Source: Fodinisporobacter ferrooxydans
GTDB lineage: Bacteria > Bacillota > Bacilli > Tumebacillales > MYW30-H2
DNA length: 64,000 nucleotides
Assembly (NCBI RefSeq): GCF_022818495.1
Contig: NZ_CP089291.1
Location: 310,001 to 374,000, forward strand
Reading direction: 5' to 3'
In this document: positions 8,073 through 16,537 of the stretch, one piece after another
Position numbering within the stretch: the stretch's first letter is position 1
Layout: every line of letters begins with the position of its first letter
Made by a program: the position numbers and the translations under genes
Notes under the pieces: generated by a model
Database searches by the model: none
Told to the model about the DNA's origin: nothing
Seen by the model: the letters and a program-made list of their open reading frames with translations, nothing else

Positions 8073-8735
8073 ATGAAGTTAGGGACGCATATCGCCGAAA
8101 GATTGCAAGAGTTGATGGATGAACGGAAAATCTCGTTTGAAGACCTTGTTCAACTTGCTGGCATTGATAAGTTGTGGTTGCGAGAGTGCACTGAGTCTGG
8201 ACAATTGACCAATCTGAATGATGTTGTAAAGATCTGCAAAGCTTTTGATGTCCCGTTAGCTTACTTTGTTGGAGAGCAGGTCGTTGAATATGGCAATGGT
8301 GAGACAAACGATGCTTTGGGTTATGATCTTCAAGGTGACCAAGCTCCGGTGGCTTTGCCCGTCTACAGACGATTTTTTGCAAATGAGCAGATATTAACAG
8401 AAGAGAATCAATGCGATGAAGAATGGATCGCACCCGGAATGAAAGGAGAAGCACAATTTATCACAATTGCAGATTTTACGTTAACTCTTCCTTCGGAAAA
8501 AGAGATCCATCCCGGAAATCGATTGTTATGGGCATGTAAACGCTGGCCTGAACATGACGGACAGATTGTCGCCACGGTGTATGAAGAAGAGGCTATTCTT
8601 GGGGTGTTATATCAAGCAGAGGATTGTGAGCAGGTTGTGTTGAAGAGTATTGATGATGGGCAGGATCTGGTTTTGTGGCCGGATGAGGTTGTGATTATTG
8701 CTATTTGTGTGGGGATGATCGTGGAGGATGAGTGA
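8073..8735 (+). CDS. XRE repressor with S24/LexA-like C-terminal domain
   Basis: A 220-residue protein behind GAGGTGG. Residues 1-70 are a diverged Cro/C1 helix-turn-helix (IAERLQELMDERKISFEDLVQLAGID...FDVPLAYFVGE). From about 110 the sequence has the beta-rich shape of S24 repressors (IHPGNRLLWACKRWPEHDGQIVATVYEEEAILGVLY...DLVLWPDEVVIIAICVGMIVEDE). I see no clear Ser-Lys catalytic pair, so self-cleavage is uncertain. Co-transcription with the ImmA-like gene, behind an SOS-like box, points to switch control of a mobile element. Confidence 0.7.
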   Translation: MKLGTHIAERLQELMDERKISFEDLVQLAGIDKLWLRECTESGQLTNLNDVVKICKAFDVPLAYFVGEQVVEYGNGETNDALGYDLQGDQAPVALPVYRRFFANEQILTEENQCDEEWIAPGMKGEAQFITIADFTLTLPSEKEIHPGNRLLWACKRWPEHDGQIVATVYEEEAILGVLYQAEDCEQVVLKSIDDGQDLVLWPDEVVIIAICVGMIVEDE

Positions 8736-8960
8736 ATGGGACTTTTAAATGAGTCGAAAGTTAAAACTAGACCAACAATTTTTTGGTATTGGAAATATAT
8801 AGGTGTCTTATTCAAAGGACTTGAAGAATTCTTGGAAAGCATAGCCTTAAAACTTGAAGAATTGAGTACAAAATATTGGATCTCCACTAAACTAAAAGGA
8901 CTGGGCGTGGTTTTTCGCCCGGTTTTTCTTATGATTACCTTATGTACAAGCAGTTTGTAA
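8736..8960 (+). CDS. Short hypothetical ORF overlapping a terminator
   Basis: A 74-codon frame begins directly at the TGA of the S24-like gene (TGAATG). It is rich in aromatic and hydrophobic residues (TIFWYWKYIGVLFKGLEEFLES). A terminator hairpin lies inside its last third, so only part could be transcribed beyond that point. It may be a genuine small protein or a decayed gene start. No family recognised. Confidence 0.35.
   Translation: MGLLNESKVKTRPTIFWYWKYIGVLFKGLEEFLESIALKLEELSTKYWISTKLKGLGVVFRPVFLMITLCTSSL
8900..8930 (+). terminator. Terminator after the repressor operon
   Basis: ACTGGGCG pairs with CGCCCGGT (one G-T pair) around a TGGTTTTT loop, followed by TTTTTCTT. Confidence 0.65.
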
Positions 8961-9082
8961 AAATTGTAATAAAGTAGTTCCGTGGTCATACATTTTAAAC
9001 ATCAGGTATCAAAGTTGAGAGTTCAAGTTGAACGATCAGAAGTGCAACGTGTGGTTTCACAACAAAAAGGAGGATGAGGTAA

Positions 9083-10252
9083 ATGGCAAAATTGGAAGGT
9101 ATTTCGCAAATCGAGATGATTGGCTTTAAGTCACGTAATCTGGATACGGTTTGTTTTCGTGGGCATGCGCCGTTGGCCCACCTGGCAATGATATCGCAGG
9201 CCGACATCTTCGACCAGGTATCCAACCCTGAAGGGCTGCAGCGGGATCTTTCCCCAAAACACGCAAGCGATGCTTATGAATACGTGCAAAAAGGTGCCGA
9301 CCCCAGCCACCCGAGAGCATTTCCCGAAGTCGTTTTGAACATTAGAAACAAAAAGGTATTGGAGTTGGAAAAAATCGAAATTTCAGTGGAAGACCCTACA
9401 CTAGAGATAGTTCGTCTGCGGTTTGATTTAACCAAACTGGGCTCTGGGGTTGCGGTAAGCCGTATAGATGGAAACCACAGATTGTTTTATGCGGCAGGGG
9501 ATGACCGCAGGCAGCCGATTTTAACCCATGTACCTTTCCAAATTCATATCGGATTGGACCGCGAAAAAGAACGCTCCTTATTCGTCGACATTAATGCTAA
9601 TCAAAAAGGCCTTAACTCATCCCATCTTGCAATCATGCAGAGCAAATTAACGGACGAACAGAAGGAAATAAAGGACCATTTGGAACGTTGGATTGCCAAT
9701 AAGCTTGCAAGTGACAAGGATTCCCCGTGGTACGGCCTTATCCATCTGGGCGGATCGAAGAAGGGATCGCGAACTCAGGGGCTTAATCGCATCGTAAACC
9801 TTATCAGCCTGCAAACAGGCGTAAAAAAGCTACTGACAAAAAGCCAGTACATCCATGATTTCACGGACCCGTATGCGCAGTATCGGCTAATTAACATGTA
9901 TTGGCATGCGGTCAAGAATGTGTTCCAGAATGAATGGACCAAACATAAGGACCATCTGATTCTGAAGAATATTGGGGTTTTAAGCCTTTCGATTCTTGGC
10001 GGGACGATTATCGACAGGTGCATCCCACGCAATAAAGTGGGTGTCCAGGACTTCGAGAAGTATCTGCAGCAGGCGTATGGTCGGTTTGACTGGAGCAAAG
10101 AAGCTACTGGTGACCGCGCCATTACTGGGATGTCAGGCAATCAAGCTGCAATGCTGATCGCTGGCGAAATGGCCGCCGAATTATCCGATGAAGCAGATGA
10201 ACTTACCATTAAGCAGCTTCAAAACAAGCTTCTCACGGGTTCTTCCATATAA
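9083..10252 (+). CDS. DGQHR-domain protein (DndB-like)
   Basis: This 389-residue protein has a strong AGGAGGATGAGG ribosome-binding site. The signature is VSRIDGNHRLFYAAG (about residues 131-145), a variant of the DGQHR motif of DndB and relatives, followed by FQIHIGLDREKERSLFVDINANQKGLN, the ParB-like region typical of the family. DndB is a regulator in DNA phosphorothioation systems, and DGQHR proteins also occur alone in mobile islands. No dndC/D/E genes are in the window, so a role in DNA modification or phage defence is only suggested. A small gene that followed it was destroyed by IS1182. Confidence 0.75.
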   Translation: MAKLEGISQIEMIGFKSRNLDTVCFRGHAPLAHLAMISQADIFDQVSNPEGLQRDLSPKHASDAYEYVQKGADPSHPRAFPEVVLNIRNKKVLELEKIEISVEDPTLEIVRLRFDLTKLGSGVAVSRIDGNHRLFYAAGDDRRQPILTHVPFQIHIGLDREKERSLFVDINANQKGLNSSHLAIMQSKLTDEQKEIKDHLERWIANKLASDKDSPWYGLIHLGGSKKGSRTQGLNRIVNLISLQTGVKKLLTKSQYIHDFTDPYAQYRLINMYWHAVKNVFQNEWTKHKDHLILKNIGVLSLSILGGTIIDRCIPRNKVGVQDFEKYLQQAYGRFDWSKEATGDRAITGMSGNQAAMLIAGEMAAELSDEADELTIKQLQNKLLTGSSI

Positions 10253-10255
10253 AAA

Positions 10256-10286
10256 AGCAGCGGCGATCTACGACAGATCGCCGCTC
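10256..10286. other. Strong hairpin after the DGQHR gene
   Basis: AGCGGCGATCT and AGATCGCCGCT form a perfect 11-bp stem with a 5-base loop just past the stop codon. There is no T tract, so it may be an attenuator or mRNA-end stabiliser between the gene and the next ribosome-binding site. Confidence 0.55.
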
Positions 10287-10330
10287 GAAATTGCCTTATA
10301 AATCAAAGGAGGTTTGTTTCATGTTCTTTA

Positions 10331-11964
10331 AGAGCCTGTTCAAAAAGCCCTGAAAATTGGATAAAAAATAAAAATACACCTATGCGAAAAATGGTAAAAT
10401 GGAAGTAACGACACAACCAAAATTATCTATTTGCGAGGTGCATTTTCATGGATTTGCAGCTTGAACTGCTACCCTACCACTACTATAACACACTCGGCTT
10501 TGATGCGGAACTGATCGATTACATCGATCATGTAGATGATTCGATTGTGCTAGAGAAGATCGCTCCGCTGTATAAGGATGGCGGACGACCTCCAATTGAT
10601 CCTAGAGTCTGCTTCCGGATGCACTACTTGTACTTTACACGTCCGGAGATTTCCTCATTCCGCGAACTGGAGCGGCAACTAAAAGACCCAAAAAATCAGG
10701 CTTGGCGAAACTTTATCGGTGTACCTAGCACGGAAAAAGTACCGGTTCACAGCAGTCTAAGCCATTTTCGTACCAAAGTCAGTGTAGAATTGTTTTATGC
10801 CATCTTGTTTGACCTGATTGCGCAAGCCTTGAAACTCAAAGACTTCCTACAGCCGATGCTGACAGGTATCGATTCAAGACCGATTTGGGCCAACGTCAAC
10901 GGGTACAAGAAAAAACGCTGTGACTGCCCCGACCAGAGTACATGTACGTGCGAGAAGACATATTCCGATCCGGATGCAACCTGCGGTGTACAACGAACAA
11001 AAGCCAACCAGAACAAGTTTTTCATTGGTTATCGCAAGCATTCGATCGTCTGCCCAAGCCCGAAAGGGCCAATTGTATTATTTTCTATCATTCTGCCCAA
11101 TGATACAGCGGATGTCAAAGTCATGCTTCCACTTATCGAAATGATGAAGAAAGTCGAAGGATTGAAGGTCGAGTATTTGGTGACCGACTTAGGCTATTTT
11201 GATGCAGACGATCAGCAAGAAGCGCTGCTGAAGCATGATGTAGCAGTTGTAACAGAAATCAAAAAGAATACTGTCATTCCTGAACACTGCTCCTCTGAAG
11301 GTAAGCCGGAATGCCAGGAAGGTCACGCTCTTGTGTTTGATGGAGTTCGATACAGATACCTACACCGCTTGGTTCCGTGGAGACGATAACAAATGCTCCG
11401 CCTGCCCGTTGCAAGGTCTCTGTGCGATGCAGTTCGGCTATTCCTTCACGGAAAATCCTTTCTTCTATGGCCCTGTACCGCAGGGTAGCATGTTGCAAGA
11501 GCATATGCTGAATTTTCGCAAACAGGTTGAACTCGCGTTTGCTCAGGAATCGAATCAGCTGACATCCGTTATGAAACACAAGAAGGTACCAGTTCGTGAA
11601 ACCAAACGCGTCGAAAAATGGTTCATTCTGCGGGATGCGTTTCGATTGATTGAACGGATGATTCAACACGTACGAGCAACCGTTCTGCCTCCGAATCATG
11701 TAGAAATGATCAAAAAATTACAAGAGTTTCAAGTAGAGCAGCTATCGCTGCAAATAGCTGCGTAGCACACTCTTACAAGATAATTTTTAAAAAGGCGATG
11801 CCAACAACGGGATACGTATGCCCAAAAACAGGGTAACCCTTTATAAGATTGAGAAAGTCTAGTGCCCATCGGCACTGATTTCCTGAATTTTTCATTTTAG
11901 GAAATCTAAATAGAGCTTATTTGTTAACTACAGCAGAATGCTAATGCCTTTTTGAACAGACTCT
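10331..11964 (+). mobile_element. IS1182-family insertion sequence
   Basis: 1,634 bp bounded by inverted ends AGAGCCTGTTCAAAAAG (10331) and, on the other strand, AGAGTCTGTTCAAAAAGGC (11964). It carries an IS1182 transposase that is frameshifted. It sits inside a small gene and lies only 69 bp past the DGQHR stop. The target duplication is not obvious. Confidence 0.85.
10448..11765 (+). pseudogene. IS1182 transposase, frameshifted
   Basis: The first frame (10448-11389, 313 codons) has the IS1182 N-terminal domain (GGRPPIDPRVCFRMHYLYFTRPEISSFREL, here split for reading at Arg-Val) and much of the DDE core, including VEYLVTDLGYFDADDQQEALL. The sequence shifts frame near 11335-11345, and a second frame (to 11765) carries the Cys-rich CSACPLQGLC segment and the conserved C-terminal RDAFRLIERMIQHVRATVLPPN. 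One indel repairs the protein to about 440 residues, the family norm. The element therefore cannot easily make its own transposase unless a frameshift is programmed, which I consider less likely. Confidence 0.8.
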
Positions 11965-12082
11965 ATAACGCTGATTTGAATAAAAAATCCGATGTTCTTC
12001 CAGTAAACCGTGAAGTCACGGTAGAACAAGCAATTTTACTGGCAAAAGCTCATGATTATCGTATTATGGGGGTTGCAACTTA

Positions 12083-12304
12083 ACCATTCTAATTCCCTGT
12101 ATTTTTCCACAAAGTTATCGTTTGATGGTTTGTTTGCTATGCCCTTCTATTTGAGTAGAGCCAGCTACTGTCGATTTCAGACTTTTCTTACTACAGCTAG
12201 GACATGTTAATTTTAAGTTTGGAGGTACATGCTGGAAATACCGAAGATACGACTTGACCGACTTAGATAGATTCATTATGATAATCATGTTGATTTTATT
12301 GATC
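12083..12304 (-). other. Unassigned remnant between IS1182 target and sirtuin fragment
   Basis: A minus-strand frame includes FQHVPPNLKLTCPSCSKKSL, with one CxxC pair, in about 63 codons. It looks like a piece of a zinc-ribbon protein, possibly a transposase, but both ends lack good signals. I do not assign it. Confidence 0.3.
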
Positions 12305-12345
12305 AAGCCTTTGGGAGATGGCAGTCTCCCTAAGGCTATTTTTAT
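12305..12345 (+). terminator. Hairpin with T tract
   Basis: AGCCTTTGGGAGA pairs with TCTCCCTAAGGCT around TGGCAG, followed by ATTTTTAT. Confidence 0.55.
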
Positions 12346-12468
12346 GCCTAACCCTCCGCCAACAAATTTATTCCATTTGTCTATTGTCGCATATTCTCCT
12401 CATTATGTACCGCCAAAAGATTTTCCTAAAGTGTTAGTTTTTACTGCCACCGGATATGGCTGCTGGCA

Positions 12469-12924
12469 TTATCCTACTAATTCTTTATTTACTTCTTGTA
12501 ATACATCTCCTATTTTCCGATTATTTATAACTAAATCGGCATATCCATCCATCTCTGTAGGTTCTATATTTACGATCACTAATTTTACCCGATTTTTCTT
12601 GGCTTTTATCGGATAGTAGTTTGCTGGAGATACTTGTAAAGAAGATCCAAGTACGATAAATAAATCAGCTTTTTCTACTTCTCCATCGGCATGTTGTACT
12701 GCTTCTTTTGGAAGTTCCTCTCCAAATAAAACGACTGTTGGCCGTAGAAACCCTCCACATTCGCAAAAGGATCCGTCTTCTTCAAGATACTTTTTACTTG
12801 GATACTTCCTATTACATGAAAGACAAGCTAGCTGGTTGATGGAACCATGTAGTTCATAGACCTTCTTACTACCTGCCCTCTGATGAAAGCCATCCACATT
12901 TTGGGTAATGATTCCTTGAATCAT
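12469..12924 (-). pseudogene. Sir2-family NAD-dependent deacylase, N-terminally truncated
   Basis: The 151-residue fragment begins inside the NAD-binding core at IIDGF-equivalent ITQNVDGFHQRAGS and continues with the catalytic His in YELHGSI. Two zinc Cys pairs follow (CLSCNRKY and CECGGF), then RPTVVLFGEELP and the Rossmann end FIVLGSSLQVSPA. Sirtuins are about 240 residues; roughly the first 90-100, with the GAGIS loop, are missing. The truncation point coincides with the end of the IS4-like element at 12921, so the IS or an associated deletion removed the 5' part. It is not expected to be active. Confidence 0.85.
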
Positions 12925-14608
12925 GACTTATGCAGTTCGAGACAATAACTGGTAAATATCTGGTTTGGGCGTAGCCCAAAGAAGCATTAAGTAATGCTCT
13001 GGCCAAAATAATTCAATGAGTCTTGCAAATTGCTGCACTTGTGTGTCACAATCAATAGAGATTCGCTGAATACCTCTGTGGTTATTCACGCGAACCTGAC
13101 AACGAGTGTGGAAGAGGCCGCGAACCATTTCGCCGTGGGTGTAGCCTTCATCATCGCTCGTTTTTTCTTTGTTCAATTCAAAAAGTGCAACAGCTAACAA
13201 GGTCTCGGCAGTGAATAATAATTCGAAATGAGCATGATGGTGCGCTTGCGATTCAGAATGGCACTTCTCGAAAGCCAGTTCTTGCTTGGCTGTACGAAAG
13301 AAAACCTCGATCCTCCAGCGTTTTACATATGTTTGTAACGCTTCTTTTGGGGCATCGTGGCGGTTACTTATAAGTAAATATGCACCTTTATAAGTGGCAG
13401 GTGACTCCTCACCTTCGGTGTCTACATCAGCCGAATTGAGTTGTTCATCCTCCTTTAACCGCATGGCGACTACAGCGGCGATTGGAACATATCTATGTTT
13501 CGTCACTTGCTTACCTTTGCGATTCACAGCAGTATAAGGACGCTTCATGTAAATCCCCGGAACGGAAATAGAGACCAACCCGGATGTCGCCTTTCGAGTT
13601 AAGTCTTTAAACACCTCACGGATGAGCATGATTGGAGTCAGCGGCACGAAGCGTTCCCTACGGGTACCAGGTTCGATAACTTTGCGGAATAAAGTTGTGT
13701 TACGTTTTGCTTTAGTCACCCAATCAAAATTGTTTTCTTCAAGAAATGTAAAAAATTTTTTACACAAGTACCACCGATCCATTGCTACCCACAAATGGCA
13801 AGTGACGGATTCACGTAGCATCAATAACATTTGCCTGGCAAGATCCAGTTTGGTAATACCTTCACCTTTTACTTCTGGCTTATGCCAGATACGGTAAAAC
13901 AATGGATACTCCAATCCGCTTTTCAGAACCGCCTGAAGAGCCACGAGATTTGTCGCCCATACATGGACTTTCATTGAGTGGTCAAAGAGCCAACTGAGAA
14001 ACGGAAGTTGCTTGGCATAGGGATGCGCACTGTGAGTATCATCGAGATTGACCACATCCCCATCGGTGAGTCGGGTCAAAGGATCATGCTGCAACCGCTC
14101 GACACGTTTCTTTGCGAATGTCACCCATGCAAACCCATTCGTGAAAAAGCGGCTTAACGTGTATTGAGCTATTTTCCAAGGCTGAAACATCGCCTTGAGT
14201 AATGCGTCCTTATCGACCAACTCAGCTATCTGAAAAACAGAAGAACAATTCGAAACAAGACCAACGACATAGAGAAAGCAAATGAACCATGACGGAGCTC
14301 CACTGCGTTTCATGATACCCGATTGAGTAAGCAAAAGAGATAAATCAAAGCGATCCCAAAGGCTTTTGAGAATGGGTGCTCCTGCACATTCTCCATGATT
14401 GAGTTCTTTAAATCTTGGTTTTTGTAATGCTGACATGAAAAGCCCACCTATAATCTAAAGATATACCCGGTAATTAAAGGTATCCTTCGCGATTATTGTG
14501 GCATTTTCTAAAAGTCAAGTAGTTTTTATGATATTTTTTGAAATATTTCAGACTATTCGGTGTCCTATGATGATAACCAATTAATTACATGAACTGCATA
14601 GGTCATGA
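12921..14608 (-). mobile_element. IS4-like insertion sequence
   Basis: About 1,688 bp between inverted ends TCATGACTTATGCAGTTC (left) and, on the other strand, TCATGACCTATGCAGTTC (right), 17 of 18 identical. It encodes one intact transposase. Flanking sequences do not match each other: the left flank is a sirtuin core and the right flank is unrelated. No target duplication is seen, which points to an adjacent deletion or rearrangement. Confidence 0.83.
12928..14436 (-). CDS. IS4-like transposase
   Basis: A 502-residue DDE transposase. Conserved segments include the first Asp region DGDVVNLDDTHSAHPYAK (about 125-140), VAMDRWYLCKKFFTFLEEN (second Asp), and the YREK-like C-terminal YVKRWRIEVFFRTAKQELAFEKC with the catalytic Glu (about 375). 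This places it in the IS4 superfamily. The frame is complete and begins 155-170 bp inside the right end, as expected for a single-ORF IS. It is probably functional. Confidence 0.85.
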   Translation of the reverse strand: MSALQKPRFKELNHGECAGAPILKSLWDRFDLSLLLTQSGIMKRSGAPSWFICFLYVVGLVSNCSSVFQIAELVDKDALLKAMFQPWKIAQYTLSRFFTNGFAWVTFAKKRVERLQHDPLTRLTDGDVVNLDDTHSAHPYAKQLPFLSWLFDHSMKVHVWATNLVALQAVLKSGLEYPLFYRIWHKPEVKGEGITKLDLARQMLLMLRESVTCHLWVAMDRWYLCKKFFTFLEENNFDWVTKAKRNTTLFRKVIEPGTRRERFVPLTPIMLIREVFKDLTRKATSGLVSISVPGIYMKRPYTAVNRKGKQVTKHRYVPIAAVVAMRLKEDEQLNSADVDTEGEESPATYKGAYLLISNRHDAPKEALQTYVKRWRIEVFFRTAKQELAFEKCHSESQAHHHAHFELLFTAETLLAVALFELNKEKTSDDEGYTHGEMVRGLFHTRCQVRVNNHRGIQRISIDCDTQVQQFARLIELFWPEHYLMLLWATPKPDIYQLLSRTA

Positions 14609-14766
14609 AGGTTTATTAAAGGCAACCAAAACAGCACCAGGATGGCCATGGAAAATTAAACTTGATGAACACACTAAGAGGACTCTGTCGGATTGGGTTT
14701 CCCATTCAGGCCATATTTCAAAACGCTCAAAAACATAAGATTTACATAGCCTAATTCTTTTTTTCA
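14609..14766. other. Junk DNA between IS4-like element and intron fragment
   Basis: No intact gene. A plus-strand stretch from 14610 reads about 40 codons (ending SDWVSHSGHISKRSKT, stop) and resembles the tail of some protein, unrecognised. It is not the missing sirtuin N-terminus. Confidence 0.35.
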
Positions 14767-15219
14767 CTACAAATCCAAAACATATTTGAGGAGTGTGCAG
14801 TATGAATAAACCTTCGGTATTCCTAGTTTTCTCTTCTTCCCCTCTTCTTTTGGTATTTCTACCCTTCGAACGGGATTAGGACGGTATTTACCGTCCAGAA
14901 TGGACTGCCTGAGTTGGCTTCCGTTTTCTTTGAGATATTGCAGAAGCTCATCTACTTTCATCCCATCGACTCCGTGCGCCCCTTTGTTGGATTTAACTCT
15001 CTTGTACGCATAGTTCATGTTGTTTTTATCCACGATTTTCTCAAGCAGTTTCTTTTTCGACATGTCTGCGCCGGTGATGTTGTTTTCAGTTATCCTTTCA
15101 GAACTGTGCACTCCCGCATATCCTTCGTGTTCCGCACTATTCTTTTGCAGTGAGCCTTCCTTACGACTGTCGTCTGCTGGAAGTTGGCTGCACTTCGCTC
15201 CTGTTTTGGTAACATTCAT
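14767..15219 (-). pseudogene. Group II intron reverse transcriptase/maturase, N-terminal fragment
   Basis: The 150-codon frame contains the typical LtrA-like start of the RT domain: KKKLLEKIVDKNNMNYAYKRVKSNKGAHGVDG, with VRRVEIPKEEGKKRKLGIP (RT0/RT1) after it. It then loses homology (VYSYCTLL) and stops. Full-length proteins are over 400 residues, so RT2-7, domain X and the endonuclease part are gone. The real start is probably at MSKKKLLEK. It cannot drive splicing or retrohoming. Confidence 0.85.
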
Positions 15220-15624
15220 TGACTACCACCTCCTTAGGTTCAACCCTTCCCCGATGATGTCGACTTCCTCGGGTACTATGGTATCTGCTGACTTCTCATG
15301 GTAAATCTTGTTTCAACCGTGACTCAAAATTTTATCTCCTCACGTCCATGAGATCTCCCACGGTAAGACGATTCATTTTCATTCCATGTACCCACATCAT
15401 TTACACTGGTATGTCCGTGTAGTTAATAGGACTTGGTTTTGTTATGCAAACTCATCCAATACCATATGCCTGATGATGTTCGTGTTCCTTAGGTCGGAAT
15501 TTTGCCTCCAGCTTCCTTCAGATTCCACCTCGCGGTGGACACCCTTGCTCTTGGCTAATGGTTGGCAACTACAAGCCCCCATAGTGGACTTTCACCACCT
15601 AGTTAATCGCCATGCGTGGCGCAC
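14767..15624 (-). mobile_element. 5' fragment of a group II intron
   Basis: The RNA begins GTGCGCCACGCATGGCG at 15624 on the minus strand, a bacterial group II intron 5' end. It continues with the domain-I-like GGTGGTGAAAGTCCAC, then the ORF fragment. The 3' half with domains V and VI is absent. The 5' end abuts the T tract of a terminator hairpin (15625-15660), the insertion context known for class C introns. Confidence 0.75.
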
Positions 15625-15660
15625 ATAAAAAGGGCGCAACCGCACATTTGCCGGTCACGC
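15625..15660 (-). terminator. Original terminator of the SLH surface gene
   Basis: On the minus strand GGCGTGACCG pairs with CGGTTGCGCC, followed by CTTTTTAT. Removing the transposon at 15702-19270 puts it about 35 bp after the surface-gene stop codon. The intron fragment starts directly after it. Confidence 0.65.
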
Positions 15661-15694
15661 CTATTTCTATTGATTACTTTCCTGCACTGCCTGT

Positions 15695-15701
15695 ATATTG
15701 T
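15695..15701. repeat. Target-site duplication, left copy
   Basis: ATATTGT immediately before the transposon end TGTGAATGAGCAC; the same heptamer follows the right end at 19271-19277. Confidence 0.88.
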
Positions 15702-15705
15702 TGTG

Positions 15706-15740
15706 AATGAGCACTTTGTTTCCGCAGGAAACAAGTGCTC
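15706..15740. repeat. Subterminal hairpin at the transposon left end
   Basis: GAGCACTTTGTTTCC and GGAAACAAGTGCTC form a long stem around GCA. Its outer part overlaps the terminal repeat, so it may be a transposase-binding pair or block read-in transcription. Confidence 0.6.
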
Positions 15741-15825
15741 ATTTGCACATTGGAACAGATTACCGCTATTTTAATGCCGCCTCAATTTGCTAAACTTTTT
15801 GCAAATTATAAGGGCGGTGTTTCGA

Positions 15826-16392
15826 GTGATTATTACCCATCATTTTCCAGTTGATCTTCCCTGTTATTTTCAGCTCGGCAGGGCCAATAATTTCCCTGTG
15901 ATTGAATCTTGCCCGATTTGTAAGTCCCAACAGAAGTTAAAACGCCATGGTTTTTATAACCGCTACGCGATCGAGACCGATGCAGAATATCGGATTCCCA
16001 TTTGCCGTTACAAATGTCCGAATCCCAAATGTAACAAAACATTCGCTATTCTTCCGGATTTTCTGCTTCCCTACTTTCAGAACACGCTCTCTTCCATCTT
16101 GCAGACCTTACAACTATTCTGGGCTTATTGTGTACTGCTATTTAGCCGCCAGTTAGTTTGTTTTTACCGGAAACGGTTGATGGCCAAAAGCAAAATCATC
16201 GAGATGTTCTTTCGTCTTGAGGGGAACAAACAGATCTTCCCAGAAGATCCCATAGAAAAAGCCATAATGCTTCTGAATATGATTGAAACTCTCCCCAGAG
16301 TCACCTTCATTCGAAAGTGGCACAATCATTACATTAGCAGCTTTATGGCACATTCATTTTATCACGGATCACCCGTGGCCAAAACAGAATAA
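15826..16392 (+). CDS. DUF6431-like zinc-ribbon protein of the transposon
   Basis: A 188-residue protein starting at GTG 15826, behind AAGGGCGG; an upstream TTG (15787) would fall within the end repeats. Residues 34-80 form a probable zinc ribbon: CPICKSQQKLKRHGFYNRYA, then CRYKCPNPKCNKTF, i.e. CxxC paired with a second Cys cluster. A hydrophobic helical region follows (FLLPYFQNTLSSILQTLQLFWAYC). I recall this as the DUF6431 pattern. It resembles zinc-ribbon ends of transposases, so it may bind transposon ends or target DNA. Its position first in the transposon suggests a targeting or regulatory part; this is inference. Confidence 0.72.
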   Translation: MIITHHFPVDLPCYFQLGRANNFPVIESCPICKSQQKLKRHGFYNRYAIETDAEYRIPICRYKCPNPKCNKTFAILPDFLLPYFQNTLSSILQTLQLFWAYCVLLFSRQLVCFYRKRLMAKSKIIEMFFRLEGNKQIFPEDPIEKAIMLLNMIETLPRVTFIRKWHNHYISSFMAHSFYHGSPVAKTE

Positions 16393-16537
16393 TGTTTCCA
16401 CATACCTTTTTCCTCGTCAGGGACCGTGTACGGGTTTTATAATGCATCGTAATGGTTAGCCGGCTAGCCTTCGAAAAGGAAGAACGAGAAAGCGCGCCAG
16501 TTCTTTCCAATTTAGACAATGGGAGGCTACTTAACCA

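Larger units (their letters stand above)
10321..12082 (+). pseudogene. Small gene downstream of the DGQHR gene, interrupted by IS1182
   Basis: AAAGGAGGTTTG precedes ATG at 10321, giving MFF before the IS1182 left end at 10331. After the IS right end (11964) an open frame resumes and reads YNADLNKKSDVLPVNREVTV...AILLAKAHDYRIMGVAT, stop near 12082. Joining the flanks gives a small soluble protein of roughly 45-50 residues. The ribosome-binding site is excellent and the position is operon-like, so it was probably a partner of the DGQHR protein. I recognise no family. Confidence 0.55.

Noticed and set aside
12254-12616. 120-codon plus-strand frame overlapping the sirtuin fragment
   Set aside because: It runs antisense to conserved sirtuin sequence and crosses a terminator hairpin.
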